Counted from the first letter of the stretch, positions 11,578-25,028 are shown. The stretch: 64,000 bases of DNA from Parelaphostrongylus tenuis (GCA_019055375.1 JAHQIW010002101.1:62001-126000), one strand, 5' to 3'. Numbers and translations are program-made. Notes: a model not told the origin generated them from the letters alone.

Positions 11578-11750
11578 GTTAATACTCGTAGGACATACCC
11601 ATTATGTAGAGCGTCCGTGCAAAAACGCTGCGTCAGCCGGGATTCGAACCCAGATCTCACTCTTTTCGGGAGCGTATGCTAATCGTTGCACCACCGACTG
11701 CACCAACCGTTGATCATAACACAACAAGTGGCGGTCAAATAAAATCATTT
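11578..11750 (-). repeat. tRNA-derived SINE
   Basis: The minus strand has GGTGCAACGATTAGCATACG and GGGTTCGAATCCCGGC, good boxes A and B, at 11635-11705. It is followed by a body shared with the copy at 11880. The predicted anticodon arm is imperfect, so this is not called a functional tRNA. Confidence 0.6.
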
Positions 11751-11879
11751 CTGATGATTATTGATACTCAGTATCTGACAACGTAAGTGGGTTCAAGTCG
11801 ATAGTGACGGCCCCGCCAGACCGTAGACGGTTGGCTGTTGACAGATAACGCATTGTAACGTAGAAAGAGTGCTGTGCAA

Positions 11880-12040
11880 AACGAGCGTCGGTGGTGCAAC
11901 GGTTAGCATACGCTCTCGGAAAGAGTGAGATATGGGTTCAAATCCCGACTGACGCAAACGCAAATTCACTTTACATATTGGGTATATTGTAACATCATAA
12001 CACCACAAGTGGCGGTCAAATAAAATCATTTCTGACTCAT
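11880..12040 (+). repeat. tRNA-derived SINE, inverted relative to the copy at 11578
   Basis: GGTGCAACGGTTAGCATACG and GGGTTCAAATCCCGAC are 80-90 percent like the neighbour at 11635-11705, on the opposite strand. Downstream, CACAAGTGGCGGTCAAATAA also occurs at 11725. Confidence 0.6.
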
Positions 12041-12418
12041 AAAACGCTTGAGCAATATTCCTTCTACAACTCTGTAGAAATTTCAGCTACTAAAGTACAC
12101 TAATAATGCGAAGTTTCTCCAAGTTATCCATAAAATGCCATCGTTTTGCAAAGTGCAGTATCAGTTTTGATAAAGAAATCATTGCTTTGTGATTGTATTG
12201 GCATATCTCAAACGCAAATAGCCGAATTGATGTTTCTTTATTGAATTCCCTCCTTTGCTAATAACAAAACTCCTTCCATCGATGAGGAAAGTCTGAATTC
12301 ATTATGGAACTACAGCAACAAAAGATTACGTGCTCCAATGGCATGACTGATCACGCCGCCTACCGCGTGAGGGAGGGCGTGATGCCGCTTTTCCCAAACG
12401 ATCGGCGTGAAAGGGTTA

Positions 12419-14559
12419 ACGAGTTTGATCTGGTAAGCATCTACTGGCATTAAATCCAGTTGAGCTGACGGCTTATTCTACATGTTTAAGCTATAACGCT
12501 TGAATTTCACTGCTTTTTTGAAGTGATATGATGATGAGATATTTATCGAAGATGATTGAGTGACCCACAAAGGTCGACCTCAAGCATTAATTAAACCCGC
12601 GTTTCCCCTCATAGGCGAAGTGTGGTACGACCTAAGGACTTAATGTTCCATTAATAGCAAAAACTACTACTTAGATGATTGAATAGTACTAAATAAATGA
12701 ATGATGATTTCAGAGGCAATAATGCCCAATTAATATCTTTTTTAGAGCTTTAATGCTTGAATGAATAATGAGTGATTTTGGAACAGTGAATAGTGATCTA
12801 AGCTGTAATGTTTTTCAAATGGAAATTCAGTATTATCATAATCACTTTTTTCAGTTGGAGAGAAACACAGAACAATTGTAAGACTCCGATTTCCGGTTGT
12901 TTGACGAGTCTTATAAATCTTGAACATTGGCACTTCATCGAGTCAACTGACAATTTCCTTCCGTTATAGGGTAATCATTTATGGATTTGTTCAGCTTGCT
13001 ATTTTTTCAACACTGCTCTTCTTTTGACTGAAAGCTTACGAAAGCAGAAAAAACATTCGATTGTGAAGAAACCTCCGTAGATTATTTCCATCGTACACTA
13101 CAATGCTAACAGCGATCGAAATAGTTGAGATCAAGTTTGATTTAGAGGTTTTTTCGTTACGATAAAATTAGCTTGGAAAAATTAGAAGAATTTTACAGTT
13201 TAATATCTGAAGTTAGTTTTGAAACTCTATTTCCAAAAAAGAGATCAAAAAAAGACTATAAGAATGATTATGTTTAGTGGCGAATAAATTTTTTTTTCAG
13301 GTTCGTTTAGGAACAATTAGTAGAATGATGACTAGAGAACAGAAACAGAAGAAGAAGATGAGATTCTTGTTTCCTTTCAGTTAAATCGTACTTGGGAATT
13401 CTCCACAAAAATCTAAACACGTTGTACATATCTGTACCATAATATTTCTAAGACTCTGATTTGTTGCTTTCTTTTTCTGTTTTTCATAAATTACCGTTGG
13501 GGAAAAACCGAAATGAATAAAGAATTTCTTGAACTGGTTATATTGCAAAAACACACTGTGATTATAACTATCAGATACTTAACGCATCCCGCATCACGTG
13601 CATTGAGATCGATGCACATTCTTTAGGGTATCTGTGATACGCCCCTGACAGCAGAAACGAAGATATGAATACAGGTTCACTATACGTTATCTCTCAGAAG
13701 ACATATAATGATGACAACATTGGCGAGACGGGAAGCCATTTTATGGTTCTATAAAAAAAACGTTGCTGAGCTATTGTGATTATTCTAAAACTAAAGAATT
13801 CCAGGAAGTTCCGTGAAAACACCAAAGTTCTCTTAGATAGATGAGCGATGTTTTGAATTCCTCCATTAGCGCTAGGCGTAGAACAAATGCAACAACCAGT
13901 GAATACTTATTTTCTTCCTTCAAGGGCGCATTGTCCAGATTCAGTGCTAGAAATTCTACAGGATTCAGAAGTTATATTAATGATAACACAAAGACAAATG
14001 TAAGTAGCTGTCTGATCGATTATTCACAGAAATTCCTCAGAGTTTATCCAAGGAAAACTGATTAAAATGAGATAACAATCCAGCAATGGAGGACAGTAGC
14101 CGTTGTGCTCACTGTATTTGATTTATTAATTAGCTAATACAAGATTGTCACCAAGCATTTACTCGAAATCATTTAGACGTCCTCACCTTCTCCAGAGTCG
14201 ATGATTTCTCGCGGTGTGGGTTCTTCGTCGTCGTGTTAGTCGATTATTCTGCAGTGGAGGATCATTTGATTGAGGTGGTCTCTCTCAGTAATGCCCTTTT
14301 TCCGTCAGTTGTTGACAGTACTGATTGTCCAACAACAATAATTCGTTTTCCAATGGATTATTCATCTCGCAGCAGCTGGCAAAAAATATGAACTATTTCA
14401 GACATGTTGTATATGTCATCATACTCATTCGAATCGTGAACGTTTCTTTCAAACTATCAAGATCACATTCTCAACACTTACCTGATCACGTGTACCGTAA
14501 TGAATGCTCATCTCTTCAGTGACTTGCATATGTCTTTTACTGCCTTTTCCTGCTATAAA
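12419..14559. other. no supported gene
   Basis: AT-rich. Frames at 12742-12933 and 13841-14065 are short and lack family motifs. No repeat recognised. Confidence 0.4.
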
Positions 14560-14645
14560 ATTGGGTTCAGTGGGGGGCGTGGGGCTCTGATGAAGCGGGA
14601 GATACCGCCGAAACGTGAATAAGCCACTGATGTACAAACCTTAAA
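14560..14645 (+). repeat. Penelope-like end fragment with hammerhead-like motif
   Basis: The stretch 14583-14625 reads GGCT, then CTGATGA, then a GCGG/CCGC stem, then CGAAACGTG, with AGCC further on. All catalytic-core bases are there, but an A faces a C at the base of stem II, as in the other copies of this motif. Confidence 0.55.
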
Positions 14646-15149
14646 AATGCTTTGCACAATTTCACGGACTGTATTGAATATTTATAGCAAGGTTTTAAAT
14701 AAGTCCATGGAATGAATGCCTACATTTTACTGTACTGTTTGCCATCTATAGCCAGCTTAAAAGCTCAGATGTTATGCCAGGCATGGCTCTTCAAAATTCC
14801 TGTGCTCTATGAACTCTGATTTTTCAACAAGCGACAATAAAATTTTCTGGCGGGTTCATTTTACGAGTTTAGTGATGTTGATGAAAGCATGTAACATAGA
14901 GACTATGGTCGATGGAGAGACCCTGGAAAAAAAATACCCAATCAGTGGAACGCGAACTTACGAACAGCCCACTATTACAAGGTGATAAATCACTGATGGG
15001 ATTTGCTCAGAGTAGATCAGTGTCCACAGGGTAGATCAGAGTTATTCAACGCAATCTGTCTTTCAAAATAGTCACAAAGTTTTGGTACATTGTTATCTGA
15101 CATTCGCCTCACACTCTACAAATTATAAATATCAAACACTATGCATATA

Positions 15150-15375
15150 CGTATGTGGCACATTAGTTAGCGGTGCTGTGCGTCGCACACATGGTTGATA
15201 GTTCGATCTCGTGCTCGTGGCTCACCAACCCATCCATCCTCCCCACCCCCCGGAATCGGTAAATTGGTACTAGACTGGTCTGAGACTTATATGGGAAGAT
15301 AAGCAGCAGTGACTCAATACAGCAGGGCCACGGCGTGTAATTGTGAAGGCCAGATAAGCATTCAATCACCTCAGA
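15150..15375 (+). repeat. SINE-like repeat
   Basis: Starts with a tRNA-like GTTAGCGGTGCTGTGCG and GGTTGATAGTTCGATCTC. A body follows with CCACCCCCCGGAATCGGTAA and GGCCACGGCGTGTAATTG, in the style of abundant strongylid SINEs. Only one copy lies in this window. Confidence 0.45.
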
Positions 15376-17059
15376 CAAAGTTAAAAATAAAAAAATTCAA
15401 AAAAGTTAAAAATTGAAGACGAATGCATGGCTCATTTCTGAAGGATTGAACAACGTCAAGAGCTTTATTCTTTTCTATGCATACACGTGCGTTTATGTCT
15501 ATAAATTGCTACCTATAACTGCTTATGATCCACATCACTCATAAAACTTTGTTTTCTTTCAATATCAACTATCTTCGCAGGGAAGGTCGCACCAGTATCA
15601 CTGATTGCTTTGAAACAATTTGAAATTCTCGAATACTTTGTGTTCGTTTGCTTTCTCGTTCCATGCAAAAGTCTTGTTGATTTTTTTTTTTTGTATTTCT
15701 AACTTTTCGGTTTTTATTTCCTCTTTTATTATTAGTTATTATTCGATTAAGAACTCAAAATAATGCCTTTGCTTACGTGATTTTGTTCACTAGGACTATT
15801 TTCAACAATGAGAATTCAGAAGAAGTCTCTACAATGTTTGTTGAATTTTTCATCTCTTTTTAGATTTTAATGAATACTATTATCAAAGGTAAAAAGTGGT
15901 TCAGATTACCATAGAATTGGATAGGGTGTTGTAATTTTGAGGCTTTTTCCAATAAAAATTAATCAATAAGATTGTTTATATAAGCAGGTATCTACTTTAA
16001 CTTTTTGTTCTTTTTAGATTCTCTTATTCACTGGAGACTAGCCGCACAGAGTCAAAATCTAGAGCATTACAAACTTCTATAAGAGCTTTGTTTGAACGAT
16101 TTGCACTTCATTTTTCTGTACTTCACCATCAAAATAGATTGTTTTTGAATTCGATAATTTATGCTAAATGCAATTCCATTCTCCTTTTTCTTTCTATTCA
16201 CAATGTTTTCTTTCTACTCACAAATTCTTATGATAATGACGACTCGAAATAACAATCCAAAGTAAAAAAAAGGTATAACCATTCAAAAATGGAAGTTTGA
16301 ATGCACTGAATAAAAGACGATCGGTTTGTAAAATCTCTCGATAATTTTCATTACTAGATCACTTGAGAAGTTGAAAAGTTGGCAGAGTTGTAGAATTCAT
16401 TTTGTTTACTCCTAGAAGCAAAAAGCTACTCTTTCAATATGTAATTTCTGTTCAAAGATTATTTGAATCCAGCTTTTTGAAACAGTCCAATTTTTCTCGT
16501 GGTGGAATAAAAATTATCCTTTTCAAGGATCTGTTGTTTCTAATAGTTTTGACATCAGCTGATATAGCATATTGCTGAGATGTGCTTTTTCAAAAGGGCA
16601 ACTGATCTTTGGCTAAATCTAATCTGAAATCAAGATCAACCAATAGATTTGATTGCTGGCATAATCAATAAGTAGTAAAATTGCAATGATCTTGGACAGG
16701 AAAACTATGTATGATTTTGTAGATGGCTTTATGCAGCGACTGCGATCCAAGATTTTCCAAACTGAGTAATCACTTCAGAGCGGACTTGTCTTAACGGCAG
16801 TTAAGAGGTAGATAGAAAAAAGGAACTTTTCAAGCTTTTATCCAACAAAAGCCGGATAAAAAGCAATGGCTATTCCGACAGAATAGATACTTTATAATGA
16901 AGCTTGAGGTTTGGAGATAGGAAGAAGATTACTATAATGCTTTCCACAGTTCATGATTCCTTCTTCTCTTCAACTTTCAAAGCCGCGTTTATTCAAAAAA
17001 GGAGTGCGATTACAGACCACATTTGCAATTTTCTGAAGATTAACTATGCAGGCAGGATA
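15376..17059. other. no supported gene
   Basis: Very AT-rich sequence with homopolymer runs. No motif, splice-consistent frame or repeat seen. Confidence 0.4.
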
Positions 17060-17300
17060 TGAAAGTGGAATGAGAGAAGGGATCTATTCTGTTAGCAGAT
17101 AGGGATTTTCGAAAGAGAGGTTTTTCTAGGGCAGAAATTTTCATCAGATCATTGGTGAAAATTTGAAAGCTTGAATTTTGGAGACCAAATATATGGTTTT
17201 TCAAATAGAAGATTTTCTTACAAAGCTGTGGCATTCAAAATAAAATTATGTTTCACAAGCGTCATCCTTATCGCGTTTCATCTCGCATGACGGAGCTCTT
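17060..17300. repeat. degenerate fold-back MITE arm
   Basis: GAAAATTTGAAAGCTTGAAT, then TATGGTTTTTCAAATAG, then TTACAAAGCTGTGGCATTC keeps the order of the family seen at 8330 and 61345. Confidence 0.35.
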
Positions 17301-17731
17301 CTCCTGAACTATTAGTAACCAGCAGACATATACATATCGAAGATTTCGCAAATGCGTTTGGTTTCTATAGAGGCCTTTGTGCAGGGCTGTAGCAGGAAAG
17401 ATAAGAATGAGTTTCACATGCGTAGTGTGGATCGCTAACATTGATCGAAAACCGTGCAAGTGCGATTCGCATGTGGAAGGCGATTCTTGTTATTGAATAT
17501 AGGATATTTCTCTGGTTTGACAAGTAATCTCGACAGTACATACTGGTCTGATGCTTGAAAATTTCCTATGCATGTTATATACTTTCAGTGCTTAGGTTTA
17601 GGCTGATTAGGCCTCAGCTTAGGTTTGAACTTGATAGCGGTTATCATATTTACTCACCAATTGTAAGAAACATTTGTTCCTCAGTGGTAGATTTTTGTGC
17701 TAAGTACTGAAATACTCTACTAAACTTCATA

Positions 17732-19023
17732 TTAGGTTGATGCGGAAGCAATAACGTCCTATGTAATGTTGAAAAATTGCCGTTTGCTATTGGAATGATT
17801 TCTCAAATGAATGCGGTTATGTTATATGTCATTATGAGGCGCATTTTTCGCTTTTCGTCGTCTTGCTAACGATAAAAATGCTCAATGTTTATTTATTTGT
17901 TCATTTATGCATTTATATTTCAGATCATGAAAAAGATCTTAGATGATGCAAAAAGTATTTGCGGCTTCAAACCATCAGTTCAAAATGGGTCATAAAGACT
18001 AAGAGACAACTTGCAACATCAACAGCGCCTTCGCCCAGAACTGTTACCAAACGCACAGTGTAGCGGTGAATCGAGAAGTTTCGTAAAGGAGACGAGAGCC
18101 TTGAAGATGAGAAACGTTGGCGGGCCAAGGAAAGTTGACGATGAACAAGCGAGAGCAATCTTAAAGCTGATCCCTCTCAAGAGCACATGAGATGTCGCAG
18201 AGAAACTCAACGTCAACCAATCTACGCTTGTTCGTCATTTGCAACAAGCTGGAAAGTAAAAAGGCTCGATGAGTGGGTGTCTTATAAACTCATTGAAAAT
18301 AAAAAAAAATTTGTCTTTTTTGAGTTGCCGTTCTTCTTGTTCTACGCAGCAGCCGCGAGCCACTTCGCGAGAATTGCGACGTGCGATTAAAATTAGTTAT
18401 TACACGAGAAGTGGCAGCTATTAGTTCAGTAGCTGGACTGCGATGAAACTACGAAACGTTTCTAAAGATAAAAATGATGCACCAAAAAAGGTCATGGTCA
18501 TTATGTGGATATTTGCTGCTGGTTTTACCCACTACAGCCTTAATCCTGGCGAAATCGTTACATCTGAGAAATATGCTCAGAAATTCGATGAGTTAAACCA
18601 AAAAAGCTATGCCTGCAGCAAACATTTGTAAACAGAAAGGCCTACTCTTCCTTCAAACAGCAACCAGCCACACGCCACATAACGAAGGCTTAAAAAGTTG
18701 AGCCATTTGGGTTATGAAGTTTTGCCTCATTTTCCATGTTCCCTGTACCTCGTTCCCCAGACTATCACTTCTTCAAGCGTCTCTATAACTTCTTGCAGCT
18801 AAAACGTCCTCACAACCAGCAAGACAAGGAATAAGCTTCCAAGAGCTCCACAAATCTCGAGACACCGATTTTTACGCTACAGGAGTATGCAACCCTATTT
18901 CTCGCTGGTGAAAATGTGCTGATTGTAAGTTCCTATTGTAATTAATGAGGATCCTTTCGAGCACACTTATCACGATTCAAAATTCGCAAGACTAGAGCCG
19001 CCATTACTTTTGCAACAGCCTAA
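17732..19023 (+). mobile_element. mariner element with both terminal repeats, transposase decayed
   Basis: The left end TTAGGTTGATGCGGAAGCAA and the inverted right end (TTAGGCTGTTGCAAAAGTAA on the minus strand) are typical mariner termini. They are 1.29 kb apart, the usual mariner size. Between them are broken transposase blocks: DVAEKLNVNQSTLVRHLQQ, then KKVMVIMWIFAAG, then EVLPHFP. Stops and frame changes separate the blocks. TA dinucleotides flank the ends. Confidence 0.85.
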
Positions 19024-21623
19024 TGCAATGTACTATAGCTTTTTACGTTAAACTACAATAATCTAATGATCAGGTATATGATGCAGTTGTTCTAAGTGGA
19101 AGTAGTTTTACCTGGGCACGAAGTGCACAATCAAAAGATGAGCCGCTAAGTCATATGCCAGCTTTCAGATCCATTTCACTTTACTACATCATGTCATATG
19201 CTCGTTCAGCATTTATTCGTTGTTTCATCGTTTTCTTTGATTCTTCATCGGAAATGTTTTGATGATCCTTTTCTCTCTAACTTTTTGGCTTACTTTTACT
19301 CTGAAAACATGCGGTAAATTCGTTTTAGGTAGAATTGCTTGGCTCTTCTGTATCAACTACCACTTAAATTTCATTGGGAAACATCCTAATCTGCTATATA
19401 TATATATAATATATATATATATAAAAAGTTCGGAGGAAAACAAAAAAACATTAAGCGTTTGACATTAAAGGGCTTTCATGAGCTCACGAAGCCATTCTGG
19501 TATTAAAGTCATAACCTATTAGAGTGTACGAAGCTTTTCTTAATCCAGTCTTCGCCTAAATGCGGAAAGCTTTATCTAAATATTCTTTTGATAACACCAA
19601 ACATGACTTACTTGTATCGTTAACTATGGAAGATTTTTTGCTAGTAGAATATAATCGAATGCTTTGGAGTCAGGTGTTCGTGCGTTCCAACACAAAATGC
19701 CTTCTGAGCAAATTTTGCAGCACTTTTGGCTTAAGCCTCTCAAATAATGCTTAGGAAATGAATACAACTTGTACACAAATCTTTTGATCCATTCCACAAA
19801 ATAGTGGTATCGGCCTTGTTTTACAAAATTTGTAAAAAAAAAAAACTATACAGTTAAATTTTTTAGATTGGCAAAAGCTGTTTTGTACTCCTTTTTTTAC
19901 TCTTAAAAAAAGTGTGTCACGGCATTTCCCTGTTCTAATCAAAATCCAATGCAAGCTTATATGAAGCTAAAAAGAATTTTGTCAACTTATGGCGCGACTT
20001 CCTCCGAAACGAAACCGGTTCTCGTTTTGGCTTATTCTTCATAGCTGTTCCCTCGAAAAGAAATGCGAAACTTCTGAGCTTTAAAGCTCCTTAGCTACTT
20101 TGGAGAAATGAAGTGCTAGCTACCTATGTATTAGCTTATTACCGCATTAGTGGCAAAACCATGTTGGCAAAAATCATCATGAAGAACGGTGAACTACTGG
20201 AAGAGACGACCTACACGCGAAAACTTCCATTTCCTCTACTCGAATAGCTTTCTATGTACTGCATTTTATATCAGTGTTTCTTGTTTATTGCAGCTTATCA
20301 ATAGTATTCATTGATTTTAGATGCGGTTGCGTCATGGTTTGTAATATTACCAATCTCTCACGAAACAGTACTCTAATAGCATTTCTCGTTGTTCAATAAG
20401 AGACCTCACTGTGGTTTTCTTTTTGGAATAATATGAGCCCATAGCGTCCACGTTCACTCCCCGTACTAATCAAGAAAGAAAATTAAAAATTTGATTTCTC
20501 ATTTATCCTTCTCTACTTCCATATTTTCAGGCATTCATAATCATTCAATCACTGAATGTTAAACCTTTCAATGTGGTTGTTTGTAAAGAATGAACGATTA
20601 TGTCTGATAGGATTATTTCTGTCGAAAATCACCGTGACAAAAGTCATAACTCCGGTTTTATTCCGTTGTTTTGACCGACAAACCTCTTACCGCATGACAT
20701 AATTCTATTTCGGCATGCCATCGTTCAATCCGGTCACAGTGAAATTTGATACAACAGATGTTTGATGATTGAAATATACGCAGTCGAAAGAGGAAAAACA
20801 CTTCCAGAAAGTGATTTCAGTATGCTGTGTCTTCTTCTTAGACGATCACACTAGGCTCAGAAACATAAATCATAGCATTTTTCTGTCATTCTGTCCTTTC
20901 AAGTGACAACACCATATCGTTTTTCAGAAGATGACGAAATGATCCATCGTGATTCGTGAGTGAACCACAAGTAATTATAAGTCAAAAGTGCCTCAGGATG
21001 CCAACTTTCACCACACATACCTCAACTCAATGTCAGTGTTGGCTTAGAAATTTTAAAATCGAGATTCAGGAGAATACAAGCTTAGTCTTTGACGTTTCAC
21101 AGAAATCATTGACGTATCTCGTGGTAAATTAACTTGATGTGAATCAAAGTAGACGTAGCAAATCTTAAAAATCAGCAGAAATTCAAACAGCCGACTATAA
21201 ATTTTTTGCAAACATAGTTTTGTGATCTAAGGTTGGTTTTCAAGTGGTGTGCCCATGCGACCCTTGCGCAGGTTATCTTATATTATCGAATCTGAGAATA
21301 TATCACAATGTTCTAAGACATTTCCAGCCATGTAGGAAGACTTTGATAATTATGTGGGGCTCTAGAACTGTTGCGTATTCCAAATATGATATTTACAGAG
21401 ATAGAGAAGGTGTGTGTTTGGACACTGCATCTCACTTTTTACGAAAATGGGAAGCTTATCGAAAATGAACCATAACAGAAGAAATGACGCTTTCAACATA
21501 GCAACTTAGGCCACTCACAATACAGTATCTTAATGCATACTAGAGCTATACGAGACTGATATCAAAGGTGTCGAGACTATCAACTTGAGAACGTGAAAAT
21601 TGTATAAACTAAACTATTACTCA
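19024..21623. other. no supported gene; one TA repeat
   Basis: Holds (TA)n at 19394-19424. A 190-base frame from about 19075 and a 29-base stretch at 20929-20957 with perfect splice borders could be orphan exons, but neither shows a family motif. Confidence 0.4.
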
Positions 21624-22189
21624 TTATAGTAGGTTGTAGAGAAAGTTCTGCCGTTTTGCATGAGAGAATAAATGTTGCGCATGTATTTCTGCTAATTTGA
21701 ACTCATCAGAAAGCTCGTTTTCTTGCGCATCGAACGACATATCATTTGTCCGAACAACCTTCAGAATGGAACAGTCCAGAAAGTAAATTTGTCTCATGCT
21801 CCACTTCCATTGCTGATTGAGCGTCAACACTTCTGAGGTTCATCGAAAAATCTGCGACGCGTTTGAGGAAAAATGCGATGTTCGTAATGCTTAGAGTTGG
21901 TTCAAGACATTCTGGAAAGAAGGAGACCGATTGACCGACAAGCCAAGAGAGGGATGCCCACGACAAGGTGGTCGTTATGCAGTCGTCAAGACTTGTGGAA
22001 GGATCGCAAGTTTTACCGATGTGGAATCTTTATGCTGCCGTGTATATGATTAAATTGTCTTGATGTGGAAGGAGACCACTTCGCCTCTTGATTTGACTTC
22101 TGTTTGAGGTTAATTAACGTAAAATTATATCCTTTCTATGTATTTTGAAAATACGAAAATACGACGGAACTTTTTCTACAAACTATAAT
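21624..22189 (+). mobile_element. internally deleted mariner-family element
   Basis: The ends TTATAGTAGGTTGTAGAGAA and, inverted, TTATAGTTTGTAGAAAAAGT match each other. Inside, the plus frame reads WFKTFWKEGDRLTDKPREG, the linker block of mariner transposases (usually WFxxFxxGDxxLxDKPRxG). At 566 bases most of the gene is missing. Confidence 0.7.
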
Positions 22190-22224
22190 AACTATCTTTT
22201 AGAGTGTTTTATTATGACCACGCT

Positions 22225-22445
22225 CAAAAATATCAGCCGAGAGCATCGAGAATTGGAAATTGCCGATCTTGTGGTTTCTCACCTGACGGCGATTGTGTAA
22301 ATCGCTCGTCGTCGCCTACCTCTTTATAAGGGTAGTAGGGGTCTCGAGAGGATTGGCTAAAGACGAAGGGCCTGCCAGACTGACGGGGCTGCAAAGCCGG
22401 AACACGTGTATCGGGCTGTAAAAGAGCCCATTGACAGTCCACATG
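22225..22445 (+). repeat. hammerhead-family short element, copy 2
   Basis: The body matches 54440-54660 (for example GGATTGGCTAAAGACGAAGG) and more distantly the arm at 10081-10200. It contains a hammerhead-like fold at 22368-22420. There is no open frame of note. Confidence 0.65.
22368..22420 (+). ncRNA. degenerate hammerhead ribozyme
   Basis: CTGACGG at 22380, stem II GGCT/AGCC with a GCAA tetraloop, GGAA in place of GAAA, stem III CAC/GTG, then TA. Stem I pairs GCC and GA with TC and GGGC around one mismatch. The last base of CTGANGA and the first A of GAAA are changed, so this copy is probably inactive. The architecture equals that at 10160. Confidence 0.6.
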
Positions 22446-24613
22446 ACATGTTGGTAAAAAATAAAAATTGTGGGATACATTGTAACTACTCTCATAGATC
22501 TATATTAAATGACATTAATTTGGAACTTTTCCTGTAGGACATCTTTTTTATCTATCTATCTGTACTGTTTACATGCTTGCACAATTGAACTTCCTTTTAT
22601 TCTTTGAATTTCAGAAGAACGTTGCATCAAAATCATGCGATCATTATGCTAACCGATCACAAATTGTAGCGTAGAGAGCCAATCAAGTGGCTCTGAACAT
22701 CGGAAGTGCATTAATATTTCGAAAAACTACTCAAGTACTTTATTATTAAAATGACAAACAGTGTATGAATCTAAAAGAGTGCCCTTTTTGACTGACGGTA
22801 GGTATCAGGTGTCGTTTGTTCTTGTGTTGTTGTTACTGTGACTGTCATTACTGGTGTTATTCCCATTTTCATCGTCGTCTTCGTTCGATGGCCGGCATTC
22901 CGACGACTCCACTTTCTTCACATCCGTTTTTTAAGATAAACTGACGTGCTGTAGTTTGCAGCCAAATCTACCTTAGTTGTTGAAAGGTCTATTATTAAAA
23001 TAGAAGATAAGATATACTCAAACCCTATTCAGCGATTTCATATCATAGCAATTGCAACCGGAAGCTCAATTTAGTACTCAGCATGGTCAGATCGCTCGAT
23101 GGCCCACAAAATCTCCAAATATAGCATGCAGCACGAATATTTATGCTTATCAATGCAATATGAGGCGTAGTATAGCGCGTTTCGTGAAAGTAGGGGAACC
23201 ACAAAGTTTTCCGGAACATTCTGTGACTAATTGCAGATGATTTGCTATTTTGATTCACGCGTAATCGCGTCAAGAATGCTCTCCGATCGGCATTACATCT
23301 TCTCGTCATCAACGACGAACTGTTGACACTGATCACCGAGTACTACGACTTCGCAGGTCGTAACTGGTGAAAACCCACGGGAAACGAGACAAAGTGCATG
23401 CCTTGAACAGGTGGGCGGCGACGAAGTGTGCCGTGTACTTTTGCCAGGCACAACTAGTAAATTGTCACCATGAATGACTGTTTGTTTAGTTTATTCTAGA
23501 TGCTGTTCTACGTCATAGACTAGCGTCTGATTCTAGGATACCCTCTGGCTTGCTCTTTGAGGAACTAAAAGTAGTTTAACCAGTAATCATTCAAGATTGG
23601 TCAACTTTTCATGTGAAAGTTTGCAGTTATTTCTTATTAACACGATAGTCAGCCGATTTCACCATACAGATCAGCATTTATGGCTGCCCATAATTTCTTG
23701 GTCGTCCTACTCCTATGGGGCTCAGCGTTTGCTCATTCACTCTGAAGGAATCCATCTCTCCACCAATGGTAACATTATCAACTTTCTCCCAAAGAACGCA
23801 CAAAAGGAGAAGGCGTTCCGCATTGATCATTTCCTCAAGGACGATCCATGCATTCATCTTCATTGAGGAACACAGAGGTGATTAAAAGCATATGTTTCCT
23901 ATACAAAGTTATCAGTCGTCCAAAATGTATGCAGTTATAGTTCTTCATCCCGCAAAATGTGGTGCCAATCTGCTGAACGCTCGCGGCTTCGTTGGTATAG
24001 AACTACGACAGCAAAGCAATGACAGTATATGTATTGCTGCTTATCTCTAACCACTACACTTACATAACAGAATTTCGAAAAAGAAACTTCATATGAGCTA
24101 CAATTCTACATTATATAAGTGATAAACAGGAAAGCGAATTTCGATATGCTTCGATTTGTTTATCGTTGACCTAAGCTCAAAAGTTTGCTAGAGGTTTCAC
24201 AAGGAATGTAATAATTTGAAGAGACTTTAAGCCGACATTGCATTCTCTCCTGAAAAGTCACTGACTCTTAAAGTCTAGCATGACCTGTAGCGCTTTATTA
24301 AACAAATCCTCTTGCCTACGATCAACATCAATGCTTTCTTCTGCTTTTATGCCTTATTATATTGAGAATGGCTTTACTCTTAGTTAATATCTAAATAGCT
24401 TGCGTCCGCAAGGAATTATATGTACGTTGTGATTTGGCTTGTTCTCCAATTTTGGCACACACTTATCGTCACAGGTCGTCACCATAGCTATTCTCCTACC
24501 GATTTGAATTGGAGGAATGTTTGCCATGAACTAACCATGTTTGCTCTAGAACAGCTACGACAGTAGTCATAGTCAGTTTCCAGCTGTCAATGTCAAACTC
24601 CTTCAATAATTTC
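22446..24613. other. no supported gene
   Basis: Frames at 23043-23336 and 23597-23866 overlap on both strands with no motif. A GC-richer stretch at 23270-23460 may be an old element, but I cannot name it. Confidence 0.35.
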
Positions 24614-24620
24614 TACTCGC

Positions 24621-24659
24621 AATATATATATATATATATATATAATATATATATATATG
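24621..24659. repeat. (TA)n microsatellite
   Basis: About 38 bases of TA with one shift of register. Confidence 0.95.
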
Positions 24660-24939
24660 CAATGATTACTCGTAAGACAACACGAAGCAGACTGAAATTC
24701 AATATGAATACACTTTCATATCAGCTGTGGCAAGCGTTAACGTAGTGTCACTCATTCACTTTCACAGAATCAAGCGACTGAACAGAAGTAACCCAACCGT
24801 GGATATCGAATTTTCTACAAGGAAAGAAAGGGTTGATAAAATAATGTTCAGCTCCATTACATTGAAATCTGCTGTAAAATATTTTGGTCGCTTTGCTATA
24901 GTACATGTGCATATTCAATGAAACTTTTGCTTATTTCAG

Positions 24940-25028
24940 TCTTTCACGTAGGTGCTCCTGCGACAGTAGTTAATCATTATGGTTCGGCGGTGATGATATG
25001 GTCACCTGATGCTTTACAACCGCCGAAA
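24940..25028 (+). CDS. candidate orphan exon
   Basis: Strong acceptor TTATTTCAG and donor GTATGA bound a frame reading FHVGAPATVVNHYGSAVMIW and then SPDALQPPK. An open stretch at 24727-24921 just upstream, on the same strand, could be its partner. No family is recognised. Confidence 0.3.

Larger units (their letters stand above)
10553..12418. mobile_element. possible 1.9 kb DNA element with 17-base terminal inverted repeats
   Basis: TAACTCTTTCACGCCGA at 10553 is matched on the other strand by TAACCCTTTCACGCCGA at 12402-12418, with one difference. The interval has no transposase frame but holds two SINEs and a TA microsatellite. A related TTAACYCTTTYGC end borders the 270-base element at 44289-44559. 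A chance pairing of two unrelated small elements is not excluded. Confidence 0.4.

Noticed and set aside
19075..19262. Possible exon reading VYDAVVLSGSSFTWARS
   Set aside because: Weak acceptor, no partner exon and no motif. Not enough to call.
20929..20957. 29-base stretch with perfect splice borders (TTTTTCAG and GTGAGT)
   Set aside because: Too short, and no neighbouring exon could be found.
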